DNA from: an uncultured Hyphomicrobiales bacterium
Lineage (GTDB): Bacteria > Pseudomonadota > Alphaproteobacteria > Rhizobiales > Beijerinckiaceae
Direction of reading: 5' to 3'
DNA: 64,000 nucleotides
NCBI GenBank assembly: GCA_903847605.1
Contig: CAINED010000067.1
Location: forward strand, 22,664 to 86,663
Part shown: in pieces, positions 24,545 through 33,664 of the stretch
Position numbering within the stretch: position 1 is the stretch's first letter
Layout of the letters: each line of letters opens with the position of its first letter
Notes under the pieces: model-generated
Seen by the model: only the letters and a program-made list of their open reading frames with translations
Database searches by the model: none
What the model was told of the DNA's origin: nothing
Made by a program: the position numbers and the translations under genes

Positions 24545-24826
24545 ATGCCAGACGCCGCCACACGCTCCGAAAAGCTCTGTCTCCGCTTCAGCCCTTCCGA
24601 CAAGCAGACTCTGCAGGCGGCGGCTGTGGCGATGTGTACGTCGGTGAGCAACTTCGTATTGCAAAGCGCGCTCGCCGAGGCGGAAGAGCTGCTGGCGGAA
24701 CGGCGCGAATTCACGCTAGGCGCGAAGGATTGGGACGCCTTCGTCGCCGCGCTCGATGCGCCGCCGCGTCGACATGCGCGGTTGGAACAGTTGTTCCGCG
24801 AAACCTCCGTCTTCGACGGAAAGTGA
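24545..24826 (+). CDS. TacA-type (DUF1778) antitoxin, apparently orphan
   Basis: The 93-residue protein has an N-terminal ribbon-helix-helix (RSEKLCLRFSPSDKQTLQAA, then SVSNFVLQSALAEAEELLAE). Its C-terminal tail, with RLEQLFRETSVFDGK, is the kind that wraps the partner toxin. These antitoxins normally precede a GNAT acetyltransferase toxin. Downstream of the stop there are 149 bp without a GNAT gene and then an unrelated gene. No good ribosome site is visible. It probably survives as an orphan after loss of the toxin, or acts on a toxin encoded elsewhere. Confidence 0.8.
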   Translation: MPDAATRSEKLCLRFSPSDKQTLQAAAVAMCTSVSNFVLQSALAEAEELLAERREFTLGAKDWDAFVAALDAPPRRHARLEQLFRETSVFDGK

Positions 24827-24975
24827 CCACTCGAATCGCCGCCGATTAGATTGCTCGGCTCCCGGCCCATGCCTCGCTCCTGAAGGACCAGTCCGTCCAA
24901 GTCCGAAGCGGCGCATTTGACAAGACGGCCATCTGCCCATATGTTCCTACTTTGTTCTATTTATTCGGAAGCCTC

Positions 24976-25689
24976 ATGGACCTGCCCGCCGCCATACATC
25001 GGGACAAGCAAGCCCTCCTGCGCATCGTCGCCGGGCTGTTCGGCTTGCTGGGACTGCAGGCAAATCAGTTGGACGGCCAGTCGGGCAGCCTTGCGCCGCA
25101 GCGGATTGCGCTGACACTGCACGGCATGATCGGCTTCGTGCTGCGTCCGGCTGAAGCCGCCGTGCGTCGCCTGATTGTCCTCGTGTCCCTGACTCTCAAA
25201 ACGAAAGCCGGGACGGTTCGGCCCATGCCCCGGACTTTGTCCGAGACCCTTGCCGCCAGCCGCAAAGACAAGGCGCGCCGCGCCTTCAGGCTCTTCGATC
25301 CGCGTCTGCGTCTCGTCCGCAGGGAAAGGAAAGCGCCTGCAAAAACCCGCGCGACGCCGCGCATTTCGTTTTTCGGCGACGGCGAAGTCCGCACTGTCGA
25401 CCTCGGCGGCAGGACGCCTGACAATAGGGACCGCGATGGTCTGATCGCCTCCGCCGCCCTCCTGCGACGGCTCGCAGCGGTCAAATCGGCGCTCGAAAAT
25501 CTGCCGCGTCAGGCGCGCCGTCTCGCCCGCGCCCTGCAGCGCCGCCAAAAAATCCCGCGTCTGAAATTGCAGGGGGCTATCAGGCCGGGCCATCCCCCCG
25601 GTCATCGCGCAAGGCGACGGCACGAGATCGACGATATCCTGCGACGATGCCACCACCTCGCCCGCGAGGCCCTGCCGGATACATCGTGA
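24976..25689 (+). CDS. Hypothetical Arg/Ala-rich protein
   Basis: The 237-residue protein is rich in Arg, Ala and Leu. It has a hydrophobic patch near residues 13-25, a helical region around ALLRRLAAVKSALENLPRQA, and a C-terminal motif EIDDILRRCHHLAREAL. No enzyme motif or signal peptide is seen. The segments RRAFRLFDPRLR and GHPPGHRARRRHEID look like a conserved family of unknown function in related bacteria (recollection, unverified). The ATG at 24976 was chosen over one eight codons upstream, without a clear ribosome site for either. Confidence 0.55.
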   Translation: MDLPAAIHRDKQALLRIVAGLFGLLGLQANQLDGQSGSLAPQRIALTLHGMIGFVLRPAEAAVRRLIVLVSLTLKTKAGTVRPMPRTLSETLAASRKDKARRAFRLFDPRLRLVRRERKAPAKTRATPRISFFGDGEVRTVDLGGRTPDNRDRDGLIASAALLRRLAAVKSALENLPRQARRLARALQRRQKIPRLKLQGAIRPGHPPGHRARRRHEIDDILRRCHHLAREALPDTS

Positions 25690-25790
25690 AATTCGAGGAC
25701 ATCCGCGCCATGGCGTGCGCATAAACCGCCTTGCGCCACATCAATCCGCCTCCCGCTGCCTCGTGCCACAAGGCGGCAGGAGGATTCCCC

Positions 25791-26201
25791 ATGACTTCAG
25801 CCGCCCCGCCCACCGAGAACCCCGAACACGAGGCCGCCATCGACGCCTGCGTGCGCGCTTTCTACGATCTCGCCCGCGCCGACGATCTGCTCGGCCCGGT
25901 CTTCAACGGCGCGATCCGCGACTGGGCGGCCCATCTCAAGACGATGAACGATTTCTGGTCCGGCGCGCTGACAGGCACGACGCGCTATCAGGCCGCGCCC
26001 TTTCCGCCGCATCTCAAACTCGACATGACCCAGGATCATTTCGACCGCTGGCGCGATCTCTGGCTCCCCGCTGCGCAGAAATATCTGCCGGAGCCGCTGC
26101 GCTCCAAGGCCGTCTCGGCCGGCGAACATATGGCCCATTGCTGGGGCCGCGCCTATGTCACGATGAAGGCGCAGATGAAGGAAATGGAAGCCGCGAAATA
26201 G
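25791..26201 (+). CDS. Group III truncated haemoglobin
   Basis: The 136-residue globin (2-on-2 fold) carries the group III features AFYDLARADDLLGPVFN, WAAHLKTMNDFWSGALTGT and PHLKLDMTQDHFDRWRDLW. His74 is the likely proximal haem ligand. The ATG follows AGGAGG with ideal spacing, so an open extension of 20 codons is rejected. Such globins bind O2 or NO and are tied to oxygen or nitrosative stress. The gene stands alone between a hypothetical gene and the RTX gene. Confidence 0.92.
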   Translation: MTSAAPPTENPEHEAAIDACVRAFYDLARADDLLGPVFNGAIRDWAAHLKTMNDFWSGALTGTTRYQAAPFPPHLKLDMTQDHFDRWRDLWLPAAQKYLPEPLRSKAVSAGEHMAHCWGRAYVTMKAQMKEMEAAK

Positions 26202-26310
26202 AGCTTTCGGGCCGGCCGTCCCTTCGCTTTGAAGATTGTTTTTCGCGCATCGCAGCACGTTGCGCGGGCGCTTTCCCTTGCGCCATCACCATTGTGTGAT
26301 TGTCGTTCGA

Positions 26311-26339
26311 TTGACGTAAACATTTGTCAACCATACGCT
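26311..26339 (+). promoter_or_regulatory. Candidate promoter and inverted repeat before the RTX gene
   Basis: TTGACG (26311-26316) is followed after 17 bp by TACGCT (26334-26339), a plausible sigma-70-type promoter with a weak -10. The same place has an inverted repeat TTGAC-N10-GTCAA (26311-26330), which could be an operator. The start codon is 41 bp downstream of the -10. Confidence 0.35.
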
Positions 26340-26379
26340 TCCTTCGGGACGACGGCACGCCCAGCCCGTGGAGAGCGTC

Positions 26380-29300
26380 ATGCCTCAATATCCTGCTTCC
26401 ATCGATTTGCAGTTTTTGACTTTGTCGACCGGGCTTGTTTTCCGCTCCAATCAGAGCGCCGACTGGTTCGGCCTTTCCGTCGCCAATGCAGGCGATGTGA
26501 ACGGCGACGGCATCAACGATTATCTCATCGGCGCGCCGGCCTGGCATGTGCGCGAAAACCGACCCAATCCGCCGATCGCAGCGGGCAATGCCTATCTCGT
26601 CTTCGGCGGCGCATCGCTGGCGACGCTCGATACGGCCGATGGCGGCGCGGCCGACGGCATATTGAACCTCTCCTTCCTCACGCCCGCGACAGGCTATCGC
26701 CTCAGTTACGGCAATATTGGCGACGCCACCGGCGCGTCCGTCGCCGGCGTCGGCAATATCGACGGGGTCGCGGGCGGCGATATCCTGATCGGCTCGCCCG
26801 GCTCGACCAATGGCACGGCGACTTTGGTCTCCGGCGGCGCGAATCTCGCGACGCTCGACGGCGCGGACGGCTCGGTCGACGGCGTGATCGATCTCGACAA
26901 CGCCACGACCAGCGGCGGCTATCGCTTCACCGGCCGCAATGCGGGCGACCGCTTCGGCATCGACGTGAATACGGCCGCCGATATCAACGGCGACGGCACG
27001 CTCGACATTCTCATCGGCGCGCATCTGGCCGACCAGACCGGCGCGACCAATGGCGGCGAAGCGGCGCTCGTTTTCGGCGGCGCAGCCAATCTCGCCGATC
27101 TCGACGCCGCCGACGGTTCGACCGATCACGCGATCGCCATCACAAATCTCAACGGCGGCACGCGCGGCTACCTGCTGCAGGGTTTCGTCACGAGCAATAA
27201 CGCGGGCTTTCGCGTCGAGGGCATCGACGATGTCAATGGCGACGGCGTCTCCGACATTCTCGTGGGCGCCTACCAGACGCCGGCCGCCGGCCTCGGCGAA
27301 ACCTATCTGCTCTTCGGCGGCACGGCCAATCTCGCCGCGCTCGATACGGCGGGCGGCGGCGCTGCCGACGGGATCGTCAACATCACCGCCGTCAACGGCA
27401 CGATGGGCTATCGCCTCGTCTCGGCGGACGACGGCGACCAGTTCGGCCTGACCATCACCGGCGCGGGCGATGTGAACGGCGATGGCATCGGCGACATTCT
27501 CATCGGCGATCCCTTCTCCGATCCCCTCAGCGTCACCAATGCGGGCGACGCCTATCTGGTCTTCGGCGGCGCGGCCAATCTCGCCACCCTCGATGCGGCC
27601 GACGGGACGACCGACGGCTCGCTCGACATGGATTTCCTCAACGGAACGACCGGCTACCGTATCAGCGGCACGGGCAGCGAATGGGTGGGACAGGCGGTCG
27701 ACGCCGGCGGCGATATCGACGGCGACGGCTATGACGACATCATCATCGGCGCGAATTTCCGCGCCAGCCGTCAGGGCGCTGTTTATGTCTTCTTCGGCGG
27801 CAATGGCCTTGCGGTGCAGGACGCCGCCGACGGCGTGACCGACGGGCGCATTCTCACCAGCGCCTTCACGGGACAGGCGGGCTTTCGCATCGACGGCGTC
27901 GATTCCTTCGATCAGGCGGGCTTCTCCGTCGCTGGTCTCGGCGACATGAACGGCGATCATCTCGGCGATATCATGATCGGCTCGGTGCGCGACCAGACCA
28001 CCCAGCCCAACGCCGGCGATGGCGAGGCCTATATCGTTTACAGCCGCCTGCCCGATGCTGCGGTCAACCGCACCGCCACAAGCCTCGGTCAAACGCTGGT
28101 CGGCGGCAATTTCAACGATACGCTGACGGGCCTCGGCGGCAACGATGTTCTATATGGCCATGGCGGCGACGATGTCCTGAACGGCGGCGCGGGCGTCAAC
28201 ACGCTGGACGCCGGCGCGGGAATCGACACGCTCGTCCTCGACGTCTCGGCTTCGTCGTTGAACTTCACCATCGATTATTCGGCGCAGCAGGGCGCCGATG
28301 TCGTCCTCGCCGACGGAACCGTCATCCGCGATTTCGAAGTGTTCCAGTTCACCGGCGGTTCGGGCAACGATGCGCTCGATCTCAGCGGCGACGCGGATGC
28401 GGACGGATCGTCGTTCACCGGCAATGGCGGGCACAACTTCCTGACCGTCGATTCCACGACGTCGGGCTTTCTCACCTTCGATGGCACTGTCGGCGACGAC
28501 CGGCTGGTCGCCGATCTCTCTGGTTATTCGACGGCGATCGATCTCAACGGTGATCTCAACGCCGGCGCGTTGTATATCGACATTTACTCTGTCGAAGAAT
28601 TCCATGTCACCGGCGGCTCGGGCAACGACTCGCTCAACGGTTCGACCGACGACGACAATCTGCAGGGCGGCGCCGGCAACGACACGCTGTCGGGCCAGGG
28701 CGGCAACGACATACTCGGCGGCGGCGCGGGCAACGACAGCATCGATTCCGGCAGCGGCGTCAACACGCTGAACGGCGGCGCGGATATCGATCGCGCGATC
28801 CTGAATTATACCTCGTCTGGCCTCGACATCGCGGTGAGCTACACGGCGCAGACCGGCGCGGCGCAGACGCTTGCCGACGGCACGAGCGTGCAGGATTTCG
28901 AAGCCTTCATTCTGACGGGCGGAACTGGCAACGATGCGCTCGATCTCAGCGGCAGCGCCAATGCGGACGGCTCGTCATTCACCGGCAATGCCGGCGACAA
29001 TCTGATGACCGTCGATTCCACGACGTCGGGCTTTCTCACCTTCGATGGCACTGTCGGCAACGACCGGCTGGTCGCCGATCTTTCGGGTCTGAGCGGTGCG
29101 ATCGATCTCAACACCGATCTTGACGCCGGCGCGCTATATATCGACATCTACTCTGTCGAAGAAATGCATGTCACCGGCGGCTCGAACAACGACTCGCTCA
29201 ACGGTTCGAGCGGGGACGATAACCTGCAGGGCGGCGCGGGCAACGACACGCTGACGGGCCAGGGCGGAAACGATAGTCTCGGCGGCGGCGCGGGCAACGA

Positions 29301-32121
29301 CAGCATCGATTCCGGCAGCGGCGTCAATACGCTGAACGGCGGCGCGGATATCGATCGTGCGATCCTGAACTATACCTCGTCCGGCCTCGACATCGCGGTG
29401 AGCTACACGGCGCAGACCGGCGCGGCGCAGACGCTTGCCGACGGCACGAGCGTACAGGATTTCGAGGCCTTCATTCTGATCGGCGGTTCGGGCAACGATG
29501 CGCTGAACCTGAGCGGCAGCGCCAACGCGGACGGATCGTCGTTCACCGGCAACGGCGGCGATAACGTGCTGACCATCGATTCCACGACGTCTGGCTTTCT
29601 CACCTTCGATGGCACGGTCGGCAACGACCGGCTGGTCGCCGATCTCTCCGGCTATGGAACGGCGATCGATCTCAACACCGATCTCAACGCCGGCGCGTTG
29701 TATATCGACATTTACTCTGTCGAAGAAATGCATGTCACCGGCGGCTCGAACAACGACACGCTCAACGGTTCGAGCGGGGACGACAATCTTCAAGGCGGCG
29801 CGGGCAACGACACGCTGACGGGCCAGGGTGGCAACGACATACTTGGCGGCGGCGCGGGCAACGACAGCATCGATTCCGGCAGCGGCGTCAACACGTTGAA
29901 CGGCGGCGCGGATATCGATCGTGCGATCCTGAACTATACCTCGTCCGGGCTCGACTTCGCTGTGAGCTACATGGCGCAGACCGGCGTGGCGCTGACGCTT
30001 TCCGACGGCACCAGCGTGCAGGATTTCGAGGCCTTCATTCTGATCGGCGGTTCGGGCAACGATTCGCTCAATCTGAACGGCAGCGCCAATGCGGATGGAT
30101 CATCGTTCACCGGCAATGGCGGCAATAACGTGCTGACCATCGATTCCACCACATCGGGCTTCCTGACGTTTGACGGCACGGTCGGCAACGACCGGCTGAT
30201 CGCCGATCTCTCCGGCTATGCAACGACGATCGATTTCAACGGCGATCTCAATGCCGGCGCCTTGTATATCGACATGTATAGTGTCGAAGAAGTCGACATC
30301 ACCACCGGTGCGAACAACGACACTCTGAACGGCGGCGCCGGGAACGACATATTCAGAGGGGGCGGCGGCAACGATACGCTGTCGGGACTTGGCGGAAATG
30401 ATTTGCTCGAAGGCGGGCTCGGCACGGACACACTGAATGGCGGCGCCGATATCGATACAGTCACCTATGCCAACGCTTCGGGCGCCGTCAGCATCGATAT
30501 GCGCAGCGTCACATTCCAGAATACGGTATCGGCGGGCTCCGACTGGCTGATCGATATCGAGAACCTGATCGGCTCGAATTTCAACGACACGCTGACCAGC
30601 GACACAACTGTCGCCAACGAGTTGCGCGGCGGACTTGGCAGCGACCGCTACAACATCATGCAGGCGGGTGATCAGGCCATCGAACTCGCGGGCCAGGGCA
30701 CGGCCGACCGTGTCGAGGCCTTCGCCAATGTCACACTGCTCGCGACATCCGAGATCGAAACCATCGTCGCGCGTCTGACGACGGGTATGATCATTGGCGG
30801 CAGTGACACCGCAAACCGCATCGACGGCAACACCGGCAACGACACGCTGAACGGCAACGGCGGCAACGATACGCTGAACGGCCTCGACGGTAACGATACG
30901 CTCGACGGCGGCGCGGGTAACGATACGCTGGATGGCGGCGTCGGCGCGGGCAACGACGTCATGAACGGCGGCGCGGATACCGACACCGCGACTTACGCGA
31001 CAGCGAGCGCCGCGGTCTCTGTCAGCCTTTTGCTGGCGACCGCGCAGAACACGCTCGGCGCGGGCACGGATACGCTGACCAATATCGAAAATCTCATCGG
31101 TTCGGCCTTCAACGATACGCTCACCGGCAATAATAACGCCAACACGATCAATGGCGGCGGCGGCAACGACACGATCAACGGGCGCGGCGGTATCGACACG
31201 ATGGCCGGCGGCGCGGGCGACGATCGTTACGACGTCGACAACGCGGGCGATGTCGTGATCGAAGTCGCCGGACAGGGCAGCGACCGCGTCGTTACGACGG
31301 TCAATTATACGCTGGCGGCCGGCCAATCCATCGAACTGCTGATCGCCAATGTGGGCACGGGCCTCACGCTGACCGGCAACGAACTCGCCAACACCGTGCA
31401 AGGCCAAAACGGCGTCGACACGCTCGATGGCGGCGCGGGCGCCGATATCATCGACGGGCGCATCGGCGCCGACGACATGACCGGCGGGACGGGCAACGAC
31501 AAATATTATGTCGACAATGCCGGCGACGTGATTCACGAGGCGGCAGGCGGGGGAACCGACACGCTCGACATCGTCTATGCCATCGTCGACTATGCGCTGG
31601 GGGCAGGTCTCGGCATCGAGCGTCTTTACGCCAACGCGGGCGCAACAGGCCTCACGCTGACCGGCAACGAACTCAACAACGCGCTGTTTGGAAACAGCGG
31701 CAACGACACGCTGAACGGCGGCGCGGGCGCGGACACGCTGACCGGCAATGCCGGCAATGACAGGCTTGTCGGAGGCGTAGGCATCGACACGCTCTTCGGC
31801 AATGCGGGCGCGGACATCTTCGTGTTGCAGAACCTCGCCGCGGACCGCGACACGATCCGCGACTTTGCGGCGGGCGACAGGATCGAAGTGTCAGCCTCGC
31901 TCTTCGGCGGCGGGCTCGTCGCCGGATCGCTCGCCGCGAACCAGTTCGTTTCGAACGGAACAGGCTTTGCGGGCGATAGCGACGACCGCTTCGTCTACAA
32001 CTCGTCGAACGGCGCGCTCTATTTCGACATCGACGGCGATGGCGGCGCCGCGCGCGTGCAGATCGCAACGCTGACGGGAATGCCAGCGCTGACGGCGGGA
32101 GATTTCACGATCGTAACGTAA
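26380..32121 (+). CDS. Giant FG-GAP / RTX calcium-binding secreted protein
   Basis: The 1913-residue protein has two main parts. Residues 1 to about 560 contain at least six FG-GAP (integrin-like) units with DVNGDGINDYLIGAP-type calcium loops and AYLVFGG strands. From about residue 570 come many RTX nonapeptides (GGAGNDTLTG and similar), among them four near-identical 188-residue modules. The last 100 residues (ADIFVLQNLAADRDTIRDF and onward) resemble the serralysin C-terminal module with its type I secretion signal. There is no N-terminal signal peptide. The start at 26380 follows GGAGAG. No type I ABC/HlyD genes are adjacent, so export must use a distant apparatus. A role in surface attachment or biofilm is inferred. 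Confidence 0.9.
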   Translation: MPQYPASIDLQFLTLSTGLVFRSNQSADWFGLSVANAGDVNGDGINDYLIGAPAWHVRENRPNPPIAAGNAYLVFGGASLATLDTADGGAADGILNLSFLTPATGYRLSYGNIGDATGASVAGVGNIDGVAGGDILIGSPGSTNGTATLVSGGANLATLDGADGSVDGVIDLDNATTSGGYRFTGRNAGDRFGIDVNTAADINGDGTLDILIGAHLADQTGATNGGEAALVFGGAANLADLDAADGSTDHAIAITNLNGGTRGYLLQGFVTSNNAGFRVEGIDDVNGDGVSDILVGAYQTPAAGLGETYLLFGGTANLAALDTAGGGAADGIVNITAVNGTMGYRLVSADDGDQFGLTITGAGDVNGDGIGDILIGDPFSDPLSVTNAGDAYLVFGGAANLATLDAADGTTDGSLDMDFLNGTTGYRISGTGSEWVGQAVDAGGDIDGDGYDDIIIGANFRASRQGAVYVFFGGNGLAVQDAADGVTDGRILTSAFTGQAGFRIDGVDSFDQAGFSVAGLGDMNGDHLGDIMIGSVRDQTTQPNAGDGEAYIVYSRLPDAAVNRTATSLGQTLVGGNFNDTLTGLGGNDVLYGHGGDDVLNGGAGVNTLDAGAGIDTLVLDVSASSLNFTIDYSAQQGADVVLADGTVIRDFEVFQFTGGSGNDALDLSGDADADGSSFTGNGGHNFLTVDSTTSGFLTFDGTVGDDRLVADLSGYSTAIDLNGDLNAGALYIDIYSVEEFHVTGGSGNDSLNGSTDDDNLQGGAGNDTLSGQGGNDILGGGAGNDSIDSGSGVNTLNGGADIDRAILNYTSSGLDIAVSYTAQTGAAQTLADGTSVQDFEAFILTGGTGNDALDLSGSANADGSSFTGNAGDNLMTVDSTTSGFLTFDGTVGNDRLVADLSGLSGAIDLNTDLDAGALYIDIYSVEEMHVTGGSNNDSLNGSSGDDNLQGGAGNDTLTGQGGNDSLGGGAGNDSIDSGSGVNTLNGGADIDRAILNYTSSGLDIAVSYTAQTGAAQTLADGTSVQDFEAFILIGGSGNDALNLSGSANADGSSFTGNGGDNVLTIDSTTSGFLTFDGTVGNDRLVADLSGYGTAIDLNTDLNAGALYIDIYSVEEMHVTGGSNNDTLNGSSGDDNLQGGAGNDTLTGQGGNDILGGGAGNDSIDSGSGVNTLNGGADIDRAILNYTSSGLDFAVSYMAQTGVALTLSDGTSVQDFEAFILIGGSGNDSLNLNGSANADGSSFTGNGGNNVLTIDSTTSGFLTFDGTVGNDRLIADLSGYATTIDFNGDLNAGALYIDMYSVEEVDITTGANNDTLNGGAGNDIFRGGGGNDTLSGLGGNDLLEGGLGTDTLNGGADIDTVTYANASGAVSIDMRSVTFQNTVSAGSDWLIDIENLIGSNFNDTLTSDTTVANELRGGLGSDRYNIMQAGDQAIELAGQGTADRVEAFANVTLLATSEIETIVARLTTGMIIGGSDTANRIDGNTGNDTLNGNGGNDTLNGLDGNDTLDGGAGNDTLDGGVGAGNDVMNGGADTDTATYATASAAVSVSLLLATAQNTLGAGTDTLTNIENLIGSAFNDTLTGNNNANTINGGGGNDTINGRGGIDTMAGGAGDDRYDVDNAGDVVIEVAGQGSDRVVTTVNYTLAAGQSIELLIANVGTGLTLTGNELANTVQGQNGVDTLDGGAGADIIDGRIGADDMTGGTGNDKYYVDNAGDVIHEAAGGGTDTLDIVYAIVDYALGAGLGIERLYANAGATGLTLTGNELNNALFGNSGNDTLNGGAGADTLTGNAGNDRLVGGVGIDTLFGNAGADIFVLQNLAADRDTIRDFAAGDRIEVSASLFGGGLVAGSLAANQFVSNGTGFAGDSDDRFVYNSSNGALYFDIDGDGGAARVQIATLTGMPALTAGDFTIVT
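28192..30340 (+). repeat. Tandem 564-bp repeats inside the RTX gene
   Basis: Equivalent points (ctcagcggc or ctgaacggc before gcggacggatc) lie at 28381, 28945, 29509 and 30073, exactly 564 bp (188 codons) apart. Each unit encodes an ADGSSFTGN stretch, LTFDGTVGNDRL, GALYIDIYSVEE, RTX loops and a TSSGLDIAVSYTAQTG strand. The two middle units are nearly identical and the outer ones diverge, as expected for expansion by unequal recombination. Confidence 0.88.
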
Positions 32122-32241
32122 TTGCGGCGCTTCAACGATTCGCTTCGCTTCCGCCCTTGACGCCACGCAGGCCGCACTCGACTATGGCCGTTCGGGAAGG
32201 GTGCGCCGCCGCGCATGTTGTGGCGCAGGAGGGAGGCGGAC

Positions 32242-33192
32242 ATGCGATTGAAACTGGCAGGCCTTGCCGCCGCCGCGCTGCTGGCTGCGACCGGCGCGCA
32301 GGCGCAAACGGCGCCCTATCCGCACAAGGTCGTGACGCTGGTCACCCATTCGAGCCCGGGCGGCGGCAGCGATGTCTTTCTGCGCGAAATGGTGAAACAT
32401 CTCGGCAAATATATCGCCGCCACCTTTATCGTGGAGAATGTGTCCGGCGGCAGCGGCGCGCGCGCCATGTCGCGCCTCGCCACCTCGAAGCCCGATGGTT
32501 CGATTTTTTACGCGATCACGCCGACCTATATCTACACATCGCTGATGTCGAAGCCGCGCCACACCTGGCGCGATCTCGAACCGCTGGCCGTTCTCTTCGC
32601 CGATCCCGAAGTTCTCTATACGCGCGCCGAAAGCCCGCATAAAACCGTGCGGGAATTGATCGAAAGCGCGCGCAAGAGCCGGGCGCGCTTCGGCGTCGCC
32701 AATCCCGCTTCCCTCGAGCGGCAGGCTGCCGAGCGGCTGAAAACGGCGGCGGGCGTGAATGCCGCCATCGTTTCGCACGAAGGCGGCGGCGATCTCATGA
32801 TCAACGTGCTGAACGGCACGCTCGATGGCGGCGTCGGCGAAATTCAGGAATTGCGCGCGCAACTCGCGGGCTCGAAAATACGCCTGCTGGGTTCCTTCAC
32901 TGCGCAACGTCTCGCCGATTTCCCCGATCTGCCGACGGTGAAGGAACAGGGGTTCGATGTCGTCGTGCACAAGTTCCGCGGACTTGCAGGACCGAAGGGA
33001 TTGCCGGCTGACATCATCGCCATCTGGGACAAGGCCGTTCCGCAATTGCTCGCCGATCCCGACTACAAGAAGGTTTACGGGGCCGAGAGTCTGATTGTCG
33101 ATGCTCGCACGGCGGCGCAGGCCTCGCAACTCGTGCAATCCTTCGCCGAGGAATCGGAAGCCTTTCTCAAGCAAACCGGCGTGATCAAATAG
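32242..33192 (+). CDS. tctC: Bug/TctC-family periplasmic receptor (first gene of TctCBA operon)
   Basis: The 316-residue protein has a signal peptide ending ATGAQAQ (about residue 22). The Bug core follows (PHKVVTLVTHSSPGGGSDVF, ATFIVENVSGGSGARA). A strong GGAGGGAGG precedes the ATG at 32242. It is a divergent Bug, with THSSPGG where most have FPPGxG. It is followed after 9 bp by TctB and then TctA, so this is a complete tripartite tricarboxylate-type transporter. The cargo is likely a carboxylate used by the downstream PrpD-like and SDR enzymes (inference). Confidence 0.92.
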   Translation: MRLKLAGLAAAALLAATGAQAQTAPYPHKVVTLVTHSSPGGGSDVFLREMVKHLGKYIAATFIVENVSGGSGARAMSRLATSKPDGSIFYAITPTYIYTSLMSKPRHTWRDLEPLAVLFADPEVLYTRAESPHKTVRELIESARKSRARFGVANPASLERQAAERLKTAAGVNAAIVSHEGGGDLMINVLNGTLDGGVGEIQELRAQLAGSKIRLLGSFTAQRLADFPDLPTVKEQGFDVVVHKFRGLAGPKGLPADIIAIWDKAVPQLLADPDYKKVYGAESLIVDARTAAQASQLVQSFAEESEAFLKQTGVIK

Positions 33193-33201
33193 GGGGCCTG
33201 C

Positions 33202-33663
33202 CTGAACAAGGATCTCGCCGGCGCGCTTGTCCTCGCCGTCGTCGCCGCGCTTTTTATCTGGGGCGCGGGACTGATACCGCATAGTTCTCTGTCCGACGAA
33301 GTCGGCGCGCGCGGCATGCCGCAGGCGCTCGGCATTGTCTTGCTGATCGTCGCGCTGGCGATCGCGGCGCGTGCGTGGCTTGCGCGCGCTGCGCCGGTTG
33401 TGGAGACCGAAACGGGCGACGATGGGAGGCTGCCGCGCGTTCTCGGCCTGCTGGCCTGCGCCGGACTTTATATCTTCGCCGCATGGCTGGCCGGCTATAT
33501 CGTTGCAACCTTTATCGCGATCCTCGCCGTGTCCGTCTACGAAGGCGCGCCGTTGAATGTCCGGACGCTCGGCGTCGCCGCTGTTGGCGCTGCCCTGTTC
33601 TGGCTGCTGTTCGTGAAGCTGCTCAACGTCGCGCAGCCCGTCGGCCTTCTGTTCGGAGGCTGA
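33202..33663 (+). CDS. tctB: TctB-family small permease with apparent CTG start
   Basis: The frame encodes four hydrophobic segments and the TctB-typical opening NKDLAGALVLAVVAALFIWG followed by GLIPHSSLSDEVGARGMPQ. The first usual start codon in frame is ATG 33316, but this would remove the first membrane segment and the conserved SLSDEVGA part. The only suitable start is CTG at 33202, 5 bp after AGGGGG and 9 bp after the tctC stop. The result is 153 residues, normal for the family. The gene ends 1 bp before tctA. An upstream sequencing error is a less likely explanation. Confidence 0.8.
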   Translation: MNKDLAGALVLAVVAALFIWGAGLIPHSSLSDEVGARGMPQALGIVLLIVALAIAARAWLARAAPVVETETGDDGRLPRVLGLLACAGLYIFAAWLAGYIVATFIAILAVSVYEGAPLNVRTLGVAAVGAALFWLLFVKLLNVAQPVGLLFGG

Positions 33664-33664
33664 T

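Noticed and set aside
26158..31536. Minus-strand open frames of 478-644 codons opposite the RTX gene
   Set aside because: They are mirror images of the repetitive RTX/FG-GAP coding sequence. They repeat with the same 564-bp period and show no family features.
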